A stretch of DNA of 12,927 nucleotides, taken from contig SKXH01000184.1 in assembly GCA_007128495.1 (NCBI GenBank), forward strand, positions 1 to 12,927. The letters run 5' to 3'. The notes beneath the pieces are model-generated. The model was given only the letters and a program-made list of their open reading frames with translations, was not told the origin of the DNA and did not search any database. A program made the translations under genes and the position numbers. This document shows positions 1-6,951 of this stretch, piece by piece. Position 1 is the first letter of the stretch; every line of letters starts with the position of its first letter. Source of the DNA: Bacteroidota bacterium. GTDB taxonomy: Bacteria; Bacteroidota; Ignavibacteria; T3Sed10-11.

Positions 1-466
1 CCTTGAGGATAATATCAGACCCGCTAATTTTGTACCGGAGACAAAAAAGATCAGCCAGTTATTGCGCGAATTTCAGCAGCAAAAGATCCATCTCGCCATT
101 GTAATCGATGAGTTCGGCGGCACCGAGGGGATTATAACCCTTGAGGATATTATCGAAGAAATTATCGGTGAAATTCACGATGAACATGACGAGATAAAAC
201 AAAGTTATACTAAGGATACGGACGGCACGTGGATTGTCGACGGCGGCATGAACATATCGGATTTTAATAAAACATTTTCCGCACAGGTGCCGGAAGATGT
301 CGACTATGAAACGGTAAACGGATTTTTACATAAATTAACCGGCAGAATTCCCGAGAAAAAGGAAGAAATTCAATTCGGCAATTTAAGTTTCACCATTATG
401 CGCAAGAGTGAACGACGAATTGAAAAAATAAAAGTGAAACGCTATCTCCAAACCAGTATTGAATAA
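1..466 (+). CDS. CorC/HlyC-type CBS-domain protein, C-terminal part
   Basis: This is the 3' end of a gene that begins before the window. The reading frame is open from base 2, giving 154 visible residues. The first part is the end of a CBS-domain pair with the family hallmark IDEFGGTEGIITLEDIIEEI at about residues 37-56, followed by an acidic GEIHDEHDE stretch. From about residue 75 to the end is the small CorC/HlyC (transporter-associated) domain. The family includes E. coli CorC (YbeX) and membrane-anchored HlyC/YtfL-like proteins with an N-terminal DUF21 domain. They are linked to magnesium and cobalt efflux or membrane ion homeostasis, with CBS domains binding adenosine nucleotides. Because the N-terminus is missing, I cannot tell whether a DUF21 membrane domain is present. 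nadD begins 10 bases after the stop, so the two are probably co-transcribed. Confidence 0.85.
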   Translation, partial: LEDNIRPANFVPETKKISQLLREFQQQKIHLAIVIDEFGGTEGIITLEDIIEEIIGEIHDEHDEIKQSYTKDTDGTWIVDGGMNISDFNKTFSAQVPEDVDYETVNGFLHKLTGRIPEKKEEIQFGNLSFTIMRKSERRIEKIKVKRYLQTSIE

Positions 467-476
467 CGGACACCCC

Positions 477-1061
477 ATGCGTATAGGAATTTACGGCGGA
501 TCGTTCAATCCACCTCACATTGCTCACCTCATTTTTGGTGAAATGTTGTATGAAGAACTGCAGCTCGATAAAATGATCTTTGTTCCGTCGGCAACGCCTC
601 CCCACAAGAAAAACACAAATTTACTTGATGCACAAAAGCGATTGAGGTTACTACAACTTGCAATTTCAGGCAATGAACGGTTCGAAGTATCCGATATTGA
701 AATCCAGCGGGGCGGTACATCATATACAATCGATACAATTAATGCACTTGACAAAGTAAATAAAAATGCTACGTTATACCTTGTAGTGGGTACCGATAAT
801 TTGGTGATTTTTCATCAATGGAAAAACTATCAGGAGATTCTCGACAAATGTACACCGGTGGCAATACACCGACCGGGTATCAGGACGGATGACGTGCAGG
901 AGAATATTCTTGCCAGAACAAAGTTCGTTGAGCTTCCATTATTCGACATATCATCGACCGGGATACGGCAGCGAATTCGGGATGGAAAATCCATCCGGTA
1001 TCTGGTGCCCGATTCTGTATATTATGAAATCGGAGCGAAAGGTTTCTATAAAAATGATTGA
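477..1061 (+). CDS. nadD: Nicotinate-nucleotide adenylyltransferase (NadD)
   Basis: The 194-residue product should transfer AMP from ATP to nicotinate mononucleotide, making deamido-NAD in the cytoplasm as the penultimate step of NAD synthesis. The N-terminal nucleotidyltransferase signature GGSFNPPHIAHL (about residues 7-18) carries the HxxH-type ATP site. FVPSATPPHK and VVGTDNLVIFHQWK are the internal NadD motifs, and ISSTGIRQRIRDGKSIRYLV near the C-terminus is the second nucleotide-binding signature. The length matches bacterial NadD. I chose the ATG at 477, where MRIGIYGGSF aligns with family N-termini. A TTG at 459 would extend the frame but overlaps the upstream gene and adds residues the family lacks. 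The ribosome site is weak (only CGGA before the start), so translation may depend on coupling to the upstream stop. A macro-domain gene follows after 21 bases. Confidence 0.93.
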   Translation: MRIGIYGGSFNPPHIAHLIFGEMLYEELQLDKMIFVPSATPPHKKNTNLLDAQKRLRLLQLAISGNERFEVSDIEIQRGGTSYTIDTINALDKVNKNATLYLVVGTDNLVIFHQWKNYQEILDKCTPVAIHRPGIRTDDVQENILARTKFVELPLFDISSTGIRQRIRDGKSIRYLVPDSVYYEIGAKGFYKND

Positions 1062-1067
1062 CCCAAA

Positions 1068-1073
1068 AGGAGG
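1068..1073 (+). promoter_or_regulatory. Strong ribosome binding site for the macro-domain gene
   Basis: AGGAGG lies just after the nadD stop and 9 bases before the TTG at 1083. It is the strongest Shine-Dalgarno match in the window and decides the otherwise unusual TTG start. Confidence 0.8.
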
Positions 1074-1082
1074 ATTCGGAAG

Positions 1083-1622
1083 TTGGAGACCATAATTAAC
1101 AAATCGAAACTTGAACTGGTACGGGGGAATATCGAGGCGCAGAACACCGATGCAATCGTAAACTCTGCCCGGAGCGATCTCGGACCGGATAGTGGTGTGG
1201 CTGGGGCGATACATCGAGCGGCAGGCCCCGGATTGTGGGAGGAAGTCCAGAGATTAAACGGCTGTACAACCGGTGAAGCAAAAATTACGGCAGGGCATAA
1301 CCTTAAAGCCAAATATGTTATTCATACCGTCGGCCCCGTATTCGGTAATACTACCAACGACAGTATGATACTGGCTTCATCATACGAACAATGTCTGCGG
1401 CTTGCCAGTCAATTTAAAATTGAGTCGGTATCCTTTCCCTCAATCAGTACCGGAATTTTTGGCTATCCGGTTGATGAAGCCAGTGAAATTGCACTACGAA
1501 CTGTAATAAATTATTTAACCCGCCATCCGGAAATAAATCTTGTGCGCTTTGTGCTTCTTTCTCAGAAAGATTATAAAACGTACGAGGCAACGTTACAATA
1601 TTTATTAAAGAAAGCAAAATAA
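1083..1622 (+). CDS. Macro-domain protein (ADP-ribose-binding, possible O-acetyl-ADP-ribose deacetylase)
   Basis: The 179-residue protein is essentially a single macro domain of the MacroD/YmdB class. Visible motifs are the ADP-ribose site LVRGNIEAQNTDAIVN (about 12-27), GVAGAIHRAAGPGLWEE (38-54), TGEAKIT (63-69), VIHTVGP (79-85) and the phosphate loop FPSISTGIFGYP (118-129). Family members bind ADP-ribose and often hydrolyse O-acetyl-ADP-ribose or remove ADP-ribose from proteins. Two positions differ from YmdB/MacroD: the NAAN motif reads NSAR (27-30), and the catalytic Asp of GVDGAIH is Ala40. Binding is therefore well supported but the usual hydrolase mechanism is uncertain. The start is TTG at 1083, chosen because a full AGGAGG at 1068-1073 sits 9 bases upstream and no in-frame ATG is suitable. 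It follows nadD by 21 bases, suggesting a shared NAD-related transcript. It converges with the M28 peptidase gene, stops 2 bases apart. Confidence 0.88.
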   Translation: METIINKSKLELVRGNIEAQNTDAIVNSARSDLGPDSGVAGAIHRAAGPGLWEEVQRLNGCTTGEAKITAGHNLKAKYVIHTVGPVFGNTTNDSMILASSYEQCLRLASQFKIESVSFPSISTGIFGYPVDEASEIALRTVINYLTRHPEINLVRFVLLSQKDYKTYEATLQYLLKKAK

Positions 1623-1624
1623 TT

Positions 1625-3037
1625 TCAATTGCTGAGGTATTCTTCGTGAATAAAGCGGGGGAGACCATCTTCCGCCAGAACATACGCGAACAAAGCAATT
1701 GCCACCGCACCGAGCTCAAGCTCCCGCGGGTTTACCGTCTCAAGGGTATCTTTAGCCGAGTGATGTAGATCGAAATACCGCTGCGAATCCGGCAGCAGAC
1801 CCATCGCTATGGTACCCTGTTCACGCAGCGGTATTATATCCACCCCACCGAACCCCTGAATAATCTGATGCATACCGAGCGGTTCGAACAGGTATGTATA
1901 CCGCTGAAAATACTCCACCACTTCATCTTCATTATCGACGGTAAAGCCGAGGGGTAGGAAACCACCGCGGTCGGTTTCGATCGCCACGAGATGTTCTTCA
2001 TCATACCGCTTTTCGGATCCGGCATAGGCAAAACCACCGGATATTCCGAATTCTTCATTGGCGAACAGAACACAGCGAATCGTCCGTTTTGGCCGCAGTT
2101 CCAATTCGTGCAACAGCTTGATTCCCTGTATAACCTGTGCAACACCTGCTCCATCGTCGTGGGCGCCGGGTGTGATATCCCAACTATCAAGGTGGGCTCC
2201 GATCAGGATAATATCGTCGGGATATTGCGAGCCGGTTATTTCACCGATGACATTATACGTTTGAACTGAATCACGCATCTCGGGCGTGAAACGCATATAT
2301 ACATCTACCACTTCTTCATATTTGAGTGTTTCGCTTAATAGTTCAGCTCCTTTTGTACTGATCGATGCAGCGGGAATTTTGGGCACACCATCCTGATACC
2401 GCATACCGCCTGTGTGGGGATAATCATCGATGCGTAATGTTAAAGAGCGCACGAGCACACCTTGCGCTCCGAATTTTGCCGCTTCCGCTGCACCGCGTGA
2501 CCTTTGATTGACAGCGCCGCTGTATGCCGCAAACGTATTTACAAGACGGCGATCCATAGGACGGTTGAAAAATACGATTTTACCCTCAACGGAATCTCCG
2601 AGCTCTTCCAGCTCATCGAACGAATGGACTTCGACAACCGGAGCGGTTATGCCTTGTTCCGGGGTTGCAATGCTTCCACCAAGAGCGGCAATGGTGAGTC
2701 GTTCCTCGCCGATTCGTTGCGATCCGGCAATCTTGGCTTCTTCGATTTCACTCCGTACCCACCGCGGTACGGTTACCGGTTCGAGCCAGACATTATCGAG
2801 CCCGATATCATTGAGCATCTGATGTGTTAATTCAACGGCAGCAGCATTTTGCGGTGTGCCCGCAAAACGAGGTCCGACCTCGAGTAATTTATCTAAAATT
2901 GTGTAGGCGCCTTCCTCTACCAGACCCTTATGGAGGAGCTGTTCACCGATATCTAAATATTCTTCATTTTGCTGCGCATCTGCCGGTAGAAATATTACCG
3001 CACAAAATATTAATACAAACATCCCGTATTGCATCAT
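1625..3037 (-). CDS. Secreted M28-family metallopeptidase with PA-domain insert (carboxypeptidase Q-like)
   Basis: The 470-residue product begins with a hydrophobic signal peptide and a likely signal-peptidase I site after ADA (about residue 22), so it is probably periplasmic or secreted. A protease-associated (PA) domain seems to occupy about residues 120-235. The catalytic part follows with all expected dizinc ligands: H282 and D284 in HLDSWD, D294 in GAHDDGAG, E328-E329 in FANEEFG, D356 in ETDRGG and a histidine in DLHHSAKD (425-426). The arrangement resembles human plasma glutamate carboxypeptidase (CPQ), which cleaves dipeptides, but specificity cannot be read from sequence. A GTG at 3043 would lengthen it by two residues but falls inside the probable ribosome site AAAGGTG (3041-3047). 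ATG at 3037 or 3034 fits better. The gene is divergent from the EamA transporter and ends 2 bases from the macro-domain stop. Confidence 0.9.
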   Translation of the reverse strand: MMQYGMFVLIFCAVIFLPADAQQNEEYLDIGEQLLHKGLVEEGAYTILDKLLEVGPRFAGTPQNAAAVELTHQMLNDIGLDNVWLEPVTVPRWVRSEIEEAKIAGSQRIGEERLTIAALGGSIATPEQGITAPVVEVHSFDELEELGDSVEGKIVFFNRPMDRRLVNTFAAYSGAVNQRSRGAAEAAKFGAQGVLVRSLTLRIDDYPHTGGMRYQDGVPKIPAASISTKGAELLSETLKYEEVVDVYMRFTPEMRDSVQTYNVIGEITGSQYPDDIILIGAHLDSWDITPGAHDDGAGVAQVIQGIKLLHELELRPKRTIRCVLFANEEFGISGGFAYAGSEKRYDEEHLVAIETDRGGFLPLGFTVDNEDEVVEYFQRYTYLFEPLGMHQIIQGFGGVDIIPLREQGTIAMGLLPDSQRYFDLHHSAKDTLETVNPRELELGAVAIALFAYVLAEDGLPRFIHEEYLSN

Positions 3038-3066
3038 AAACACCTTTCGAATCGTATACTATGCTA

Positions 3067-3095
3067 TTGATTAAGATAGAAAATGATAGTAATAT
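3067..3095 (+). promoter_or_regulatory. Candidate sigma70-type promoter for the EamA-sppA unit
   Basis: TTGATT (3067-3072) and TAATAT (3090-3095) are separated by 17 bases, close to the TTGACA/TATAAT consensus. Transcription would start near 3102, about 70 bases before the ATG at 3173. This supports the shorter EamA start, because the earliest possible start codon at 3083 would be upstream of the transcript. It is inferred from base pattern only, in AT-rich DNA. Confidence 0.35.
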
Positions 3096-3116
3096 TTGGG
3101 ATAAATCTCAAATATT
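3091..3116. promoter_or_regulatory. 26-base palindrome, candidate operator between divergent genes
   Basis: The arms AATATTTG (3091-3098) and CAAATATT (3109-3116) are perfect inverted copies, and the symmetry continues inward through GAT/ATC to a central AA. In all, 11 of 12 position pairs are complementary, and the exception (3099 with 3108) would be a G-U pair in RNA. The site overlaps the -10 box of the candidate promoter and its expected transcription start, in the 135-base gap between the M28 and EamA genes. A dimeric repressor site is the simplest reading. If transcribed from further upstream it could instead form a stem in the 5' leader. Confidence 0.5.
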
Positions 3117-3172
3117 TACTTATATTTAAGGTAACCAATTATTATAATCATCACTCTGTCGTTAACTCCGGT

Positions 3173-4036
3173 ATGATCTGGTTATTATTTGCTTTTCTTA
3201 CCGCGCTCTTTGAGTCATTAAAAGATGTTGCCAGCAAGCGTGGTTTGCAGCGATTCGATGAGTATGTGATTGCCGCTTCGTTGATCTTGTTCCAACTGCC
3301 GTTTCTTGTCCCGTTGTTATTTTTTATAGAGATACCCGATATCGGGGAAAATTTCTGGAGTGCACTGGTTGCCGGGACGGGGTTAAATCTCATTGCAATA
3401 ACTTTTTACATTAAAGCCATTAAAGTATCCGACCTTTCGATTACCGTACCGATCGTAAATTTGACACCACTATTCCTTCTCGTTACATCGCCGGTAATTT
3501 TAGGGGAATATCCGTCACCGCTGGGATATCCGGGTATTCTTCTTATTGTAGTCGGTGCTTATGTGCTCAATATAAAATCGACCGACCGGGGATATCTCGG
3601 TCCGATCCGTTCGTTATTCTCGCAACGGGGGCCGCGCTATATGGCTGTTACCGCATTCTTCTGGAGCATATCGGCAAATGTAGACAAAGTCGGGGTTCTG
3701 AATTCCTCACCGGTATTTTGGGCAATCTCAATCGTTATGTCGCTCGGCGTCGGAATGGGGATAATAATGGTCGTGCAATCACGGAAACACATACAGGAAA
3801 TTCCCCAAAATCTGCGTATACTTTTCCCCATTGGATTTTTCGGGGCTGTGACATTGCTTGCCCAGATGACGGCGATTAGTTTGACGCTGGTTGCGTATGT
3901 AATTTCCGTTAAACGTTTGAGTACAGCTTTGAGCGTAATATGGGGGCATGTACTTTTTAAAGAAGTAAATATAAAAGAACGACTTGCCGGCGTGTTCATA
4001 ATGATCGCCGGAGTCATTTTGATTACATTAGCGTAA
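3173..4036 (+). CDS. DMT-superfamily (EamA) inner-membrane transporter
   Basis: The 287-residue product has about ten hydrophobic segments in two EamA repeats, roughly residues 2-134 and 155-287. Each repeat ends in a family-like pattern: TPLFLLVTSPVILGEYPSP (98-116) in the first and VKRLSTALSVIWGHVLFKE (246-264) in the second, with the typical acidic residue before the last helix. The drug/metabolite transporter superfamily moves small metabolites such as amino acids, nucleotide sugars or drugs by proton or counter-substrate exchange. The substrate here cannot be predicted. The frame is open from 3083, but the ATG at 3173 places the start directly before TM1 (MIWLLFAFLTAL), and the added residues would be an atypical tail. 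No clear Shine-Dalgarno precedes it. The sppA gene follows after 12 bases, so they probably form one transcript, read from the promoter near 3067-3095. Confidence 0.85.
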   Translation: MIWLLFAFLTALFESLKDVASKRGLQRFDEYVIAASLILFQLPFLVPLLFFIEIPDIGENFWSALVAGTGLNLIAITFYIKAIKVSDLSITVPIVNLTPLFLLVTSPVILGEYPSPLGYPGILLIVVGAYVLNIKSTDRGYLGPIRSLFSQRGPRYMAVTAFFWSISANVDKVGVLNSSPVFWAISIVMSLGVGMGIIMVVQSRKHIQEIPQNLRILFPIGFFGAVTLLAQMTAISLTLVAYVISVKRLSTALSVIWGHVLFKEVNIKERLAGVFIMIAGVILITLA

Positions 4037-4048
4037 TGGAGGTCTGTT

Positions 4049-5836
4049 ATGACAAGACAAAAAGGTGGATTTAAAAGACTGATTGTTACATTACTTGCAA
4101 TCATCGGTTCGCTCGCCATCCTTGCAACAATAATTGCCTGTATAATTTTGTTGTATACCTTTGTAACTAAAGACAGGGTGCCATCGGAAACGATACTTGA
4201 AATTAATCTTGAGCGGGGTATGGTTGAGTATGTACCTGACGATCCGGTGGCGTCTGCCGTTATGGGTGAAGTACCGGTTGTTCGGGATATAGTGGATGCA
4301 CTCGAGAGGGCAAAACACGATGACAGAGTGTTGGGCATCGTTGCGCGCCTCGGAACCGGTGAGTTAGCTCTCGGTCATATTCAGGAAATCCGGGAAGCGG
4401 TTATCTCGTTTCGCGAATCCGGTAAACCGGCGATCGCCTTTTCAGAAACGTTCGGCGAGTTAGGGCCGGGTGTCGGTCACTACTATCTCTCAACTGCTTT
4501 CGACAGTGTTTATCTTCAGCCGTCCGGCGATCTCGGTTTGATCGGTTTGGCTTCTGAGAATCCGTTTATAAAAAATATGCTGGAGAAGATAGATGTCCAG
4601 CCACAAATGGATCACCGCTATGAGTATAAAAATGCCTTGAATTTATTCACCGAAGAGGAGTTCACTGATGCCCACAGAGAAGCGATGGAAAAAATCATGA
4701 ACTCGCTCTACGGACAGATGGTACGGGCAATAGGGGAGTTCCGCGGGTTACAGGAAGATGAAGTGAAAAATTTAGTAGAAAACGGTCCGTTCATAGCCAC
4801 TGAAGCACTGGAAAATAATTTGATCGACGGTCTGGCATACCGCGATGAGGTGTATGACCGGCTTCGTGAACAAGTTGGGGCTGATGCTCAGTTCTTATAT
4901 CTGGAAAAATATCTTGCACGTGCCGGGCGTCCCCACCGGCGGGGTGAAACAATTGCTTTGATTTACGGAACCGGTGCTGTGGTACGCGGAAACAGCGGTT
5001 TCGATCCCGTGTTCTTTAGTACATCGATGGGATCCGAAACAGTTACCCGTGCGTTTCGTGATGCAGTGGATAATGAGAACACAAGAGCCATCATCTTCCG
5101 TATAGATAGTCCGGGCGGATCGTATGTTGCATCCGATGCCATCTGGCGCGAGGTTATGCGGGCGCAGGAGAAAGGTATACCCGTGATCGCTTCAATGAGC
5201 AGTGTTGCCGGATCGGGCGGATACTTCGTTGCGATGCCCGCAGAAAAAATCGTTGCCCAGCCGGCGACTATCACCGGTTCGATAGGGGTTCTCGGCGGTA
5301 AGTTTGTCATGCGGGATTTATACGAACGATTCGGTATAACGTGGGCTCTTGTAAAAACAGGTGAAAGCGCTACGATGTATTCTCCCAATCATGAATTTAC
5401 ACCCGCTCAGTGGGAGCGGATCCAAACGTGGCTTGACCGTGTGTATGACGATTTTACTCAAAAAGCAGCGAATGGAAGAGGGATGACACAGGAAGAAATT
5501 CACGAAGTTGCAAAAGGAAGAATATGGACGGGTGAAGATGCTCTCGAACTCGGCTTGATCGATGCCGTCGGAGGTTTTTCTACCGCCATCGAACTTGCCA
5601 GGGAAGCCGCAGATATCGATCCCGAAAAAGATATCCGTATGCGGTTGTATCCGCCGAGAAAATCGTTCTTTGAAATGCTTTTAAATGATGCACCGGAAAG
5701 CAGTCAACCCGCTGCCGTGGCGGCCTATGTACAAACTATAGAAAAATTGCAGCCGCTGTTTAACATAGCAAAACAATCCGGTATATACCGGGAAGATAAT
5801 ACCATTAAAATGCCTGATATAGATTTGCAATATTAA
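4049..5836 (+). CDS. sppA: Signal peptide peptidase SppA, two-domain (protease IV) form
   Basis: The 595-residue protein is an inner-membrane serine protease of family S49 that degrades cleaved signal peptides. A single transmembrane helix (about 11-39) anchors it, with the rest expected in the periplasm. It has the duplicated S49 architecture of E. coli SppA. The N-terminal repeat supplies the general-base lysine, K194 in YEYKNAL, and the C-terminal repeat supplies the nucleophile, S389 in VAGSGGYF. Their spacing of 195 residues is close to that of E. coli K209 and S409. IDSPGGSYVASD (about 352-363) is the conserved oxyanion region, and ITGSIGVLGGKF and GRIWTGEDALELGLID are further S49 C-terminal motifs. 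The length is normal for the long form (about 600), so the enzyme looks intact. The start has GGAGG (4038-4042) 6 bases upstream. It lies 12 bases after the EamA gene and 4 bases before the NTPase gene. Confidence 0.95.
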   Translation: MTRQKGGFKRLIVTLLAIIGSLAILATIIACIILLYTFVTKDRVPSETILEINLERGMVEYVPDDPVASAVMGEVPVVRDIVDALERAKHDDRVLGIVARLGTGELALGHIQEIREAVISFRESGKPAIAFSETFGELGPGVGHYYLSTAFDSVYLQPSGDLGLIGLASENPFIKNMLEKIDVQPQMDHRYEYKNALNLFTEEEFTDAHREAMEKIMNSLYGQMVRAIGEFRGLQEDEVKNLVENGPFIATEALENNLIDGLAYRDEVYDRLREQVGADAQFLYLEKYLARAGRPHRRGETIALIYGTGAVVRGNSGFDPVFFSTSMGSETVTRAFRDAVDNENTRAIIFRIDSPGGSYVASDAIWREVMRAQEKGIPVIASMSSVAGSGGYFVAMPAEKIVAQPATITGSIGVLGGKFVMRDLYERFGITWALVKTGESATMYSPNHEFTPAQWERIQTWLDRVYDDFTQKAANGRGMTQEEIHEVAKGRIWTGEDALELGLIDAVGGFSTAIELAREAADIDPEKDIRMRLYPPRKSFFEMLLNDAPESSQPAAVAAYVQTIEKLQPLFNIAKQSGIYREDNTIKMPDIDLQY

Positions 5837-5840
5837 TCAG

Positions 5841-6377
5841 ATGAAAAAGATGTCTCACAATATTCTCATAACAGGTTCCCCCGGATCGGGGAAAACAACG
5901 CTTGTCGAGAAATTGCTTCACCAAATCCCGGATAAAAAGGGTTTCATCACAAGGGAAGTCCGTCAATCCGGTAAACGTACCGGATTCGAGATCGTGACTC
6001 CGGATGGAGAACGTAAACTTCTCGCCGGTGTGGGCATCGATTCACCATACCGCGTCTCGAAATATAAAGTGGATGTTGGCGGATTCGAAACGGTACTCGA
6101 CCGGTTCTTTTATGTCACCGATAAGGATGTCTTATATATCGATGAGATCGGTAAGATGGAATTGTTTTCCGGTAAGTTTAAAAAACTGGTACAACTGTAT
6201 CTTGAAGCCGATAATTTATTCATTGCGACTATTGCGCTTAAATCAACCGATGATTTCATACGGGATATCAAAAAGCGCGATGATATAGACCTTTTTACGA
6301 TCGACCGGAACAACCGCGACACTATGTACCGGAATTTGTCAGCGACAATTTCACAGAATAATTCTACGATAAAATAA
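5841..6377 (+). CDS. THEP1-like nucleoside-triphosphatase
   Basis: The 178-residue P-loop protein belongs to the NTPase/THEP1 (DUF265) family, known from Aquifex aeolicus THEP1 and human NTPCR, which hydrolyse ATP, GTP and other nucleoside triphosphates slowly. Walker A is GSPGSGKT at residues 12-19. KKGFITREVR (32-41) matches the family's conserved GF.T.E/R block. The Walker B segment VLYIDEIGKMEL (97-108) has D101 and E102 and is diagnostic for the family. The C-terminal part is charged and somewhat diverged. The cellular role of bacterial THEP1 proteins is unknown. The start is ATG at 5841 or 5850. No good ribosome site is seen for either, and the 4-base gap after sppA suggests translational coupling. 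It is part of the EamA-sppA unit. Confidence 0.85.
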   Translation: MKKMSHNILITGSPGSGKTTLVEKLLHQIPDKKGFITREVRQSGKRTGFEIVTPDGERKLLAGVGIDSPYRVSKYKVDVGGFETVLDRFFYVTDKDVLYIDEIGKMELFSGKFKKLVQLYLEADNLFIATIALKSTDDFIRDIKKRDDIDLFTIDRNNRDTMYRNLSATISQNNSTIK

Positions 6378-6419
6378 TTATAATGACATAAACATATTGG
6401 ATAAATAAGGAGAACAGCC

Positions 6420-6722
6420 ATGGTAAAACATATTGTAATGTGGCATTTAAAGAACGAAGCAAACGGAAATGAGATGGAACAAAATGCAGCAGAGATGATA
6501 CAGAAACTACGCGGCCTCAAGGAAAAGATACCACAGATAGTTGAATTGGAAGCTGGACGGAATTTTAATCATGGATCGGGAGCATTCGATGTAGCGATGT
6601 ATTCATCATTCAAATCAAAAGATGACCTTGAGGCGTATGCGAAACATCCGGAGCATCTGAAAGTGGTTGAATTTATAAAATCTGTTGTCGATCAGCGGGC
6701 TGTTGTGGATTATGAGGTTTGA
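6420..6722 (+). CDS. Dabb (stress-responsive alpha/beta barrel) domain protein
   Basis: The 100-residue protein is a single Dabb domain, a ferredoxin-like fold that forms dimers. MVKHIVMWHLK at the N-terminus and YAKHPEHLKVVEFIK (about 73-87) are the recognisable family patterns. The domain occurs in plant stress-induced proteins and in bacterial proteins of unassigned function, some of them enzymes such as cyclases, so no reaction can be named. The start is well defined: AAGGAGA at 6407-6413 lies 6 bases upstream of the ATG. A TATAAT hexamer at 6379-6384 in the 42-base gap could be a -10 box for its own promoter, but no matching -35 is visible. It may be the last gene of the EamA-sppA-THEP1 transcript or a separate unit. 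Confidence 0.85.
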   Translation: MVKHIVMWHLKNEANGNEMEQNAAEMIQKLRGLKEKIPQIVELEAGRNFNHGSGAFDVAMYSSFKSKDDLEAYAKHPEHLKVVEFIKSVVDQRAVVDYEV

Positions 6723-6725
6723 AAA

Positions 6726-6752
6726 ACGCAGACGACGCAAAGGACGCGGAGA
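6726..6752 (+). repeat. Three tandem imperfect 9-mers (ACGCRRASR-like)
   Basis: ACGCAGACG, ACGCAAAGG and ACGCGGAGA follow one another without gaps, 4 bases after the Dabb stop. Each unit starts with ACGC followed by a purine-rich half. Comparable purine-rich 9- to 10-base tandem runs occur between genes in many environmental bacterial genomes and, read on the other strand, give spurious peptides like the SASFASSAFF encoded here. That kinship is from general recognition and was not searched. Confidence 0.6.
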
Positions 6753-6829
6753 AAACTGATATCATTAAATTGCGAATTCTTTTGGGGTTAATTGTAAGGT
6801 AAGACAATTTTTTAATCGTTTTATTGTAT

Positions 6830-6848
6830 CCCCGCTCGCTGAGCGGGG
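6830..6848. repeat. Perfect GC-rich hairpin
   Basis: CCCCGCTC (6830-6837) and GAGCGGGG (6841-6848) pair perfectly across a 3-base GCT loop. The stem stands out in otherwise AT-rich spacer DNA. Neither strand has a T run directly after the stem, so it is not a classic intrinsic terminator. A REP-like repeat, a transcript-stabilising 3' stem or part of a mobile-derived element are possible. Confidence 0.7.
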
Positions 6849-6951
6849 TGATTAAAGTCCCTGCATACATACAAGAGAATATATACAAAATGATTGTTTA
6901 TAAATAACTCTGCTTTTTCTGCAGGGATTTCCCTGGTAAGTCACTATCCGG

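Larger units (their letters stand above)
6723..6951. other. Structured convergent intergenic region
   Basis: This 229-base spacer lies between the convergent Dabb and egtD genes and holds no plausible gene. In order it contains three tandem 9-mers (6726-6752), a weak stem AATTGT/ACAATT (6790-6795 with 6804-6809) running into a T tract ending at 6813, a perfect GC-rich hairpin (6830-6848), and an 8-base inverted repeat TCCCTGCA/TGCAGGGA (6858-6865 with 6920-6927). Its right arm overlaps a small palindrome CAGGG/CCCTG (6922-6935) just beyond the egtD stop. The stem at 6790-6813 could act as a weak terminator for the plus-strand transcript, and the 6922-6935 palindrome may help end egtD transcription, but neither is a textbook intrinsic terminator. 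This density of repeats suggests an intergenic repeat element rather than random sequence. Confidence 0.5.

Noticed and set aside
459..476. TTG start that would lengthen NadD by six residues
   Set aside because: It overlaps the end of the upstream gene, and the ATG at 477 gives the normal NadD N-terminus (MRIGIYGGSFNPPH).
3083..3172. N-terminal extension of the EamA protein by 30 residues
   Set aside because: It would begin upstream of the likely transcription start and covers the palindrome. The first helix begins cleanly at the ATG at 3173.
3637..4338. Long minus-strand open frame of 233 residues
   Set aside because: It lies opposite the well-supported EamA and sppA genes, and its Ser/Thr/Ile-rich composition is that of an antisense reading with no recognisable domain.
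4963..5388. Minus-strand open frame of 141 residues within sppA
   Set aside because: It is antisense to the conserved catalytic region of SppA and has no family features.
6830..6848. GC-rich hairpin as an intrinsic terminator
   Set aside because: No T tract follows on either strand. It is kept as a hairpin of unknown role.
6673..6888. Minus-strand open frame of 71 residues after the Dabb gene
   Set aside because: It overlaps the Dabb 3' end and runs through the hairpin and tandem 9-mers, giving the low-complexity peptide SASFASSAFF, typical of spurious calls in this kind of repeat.
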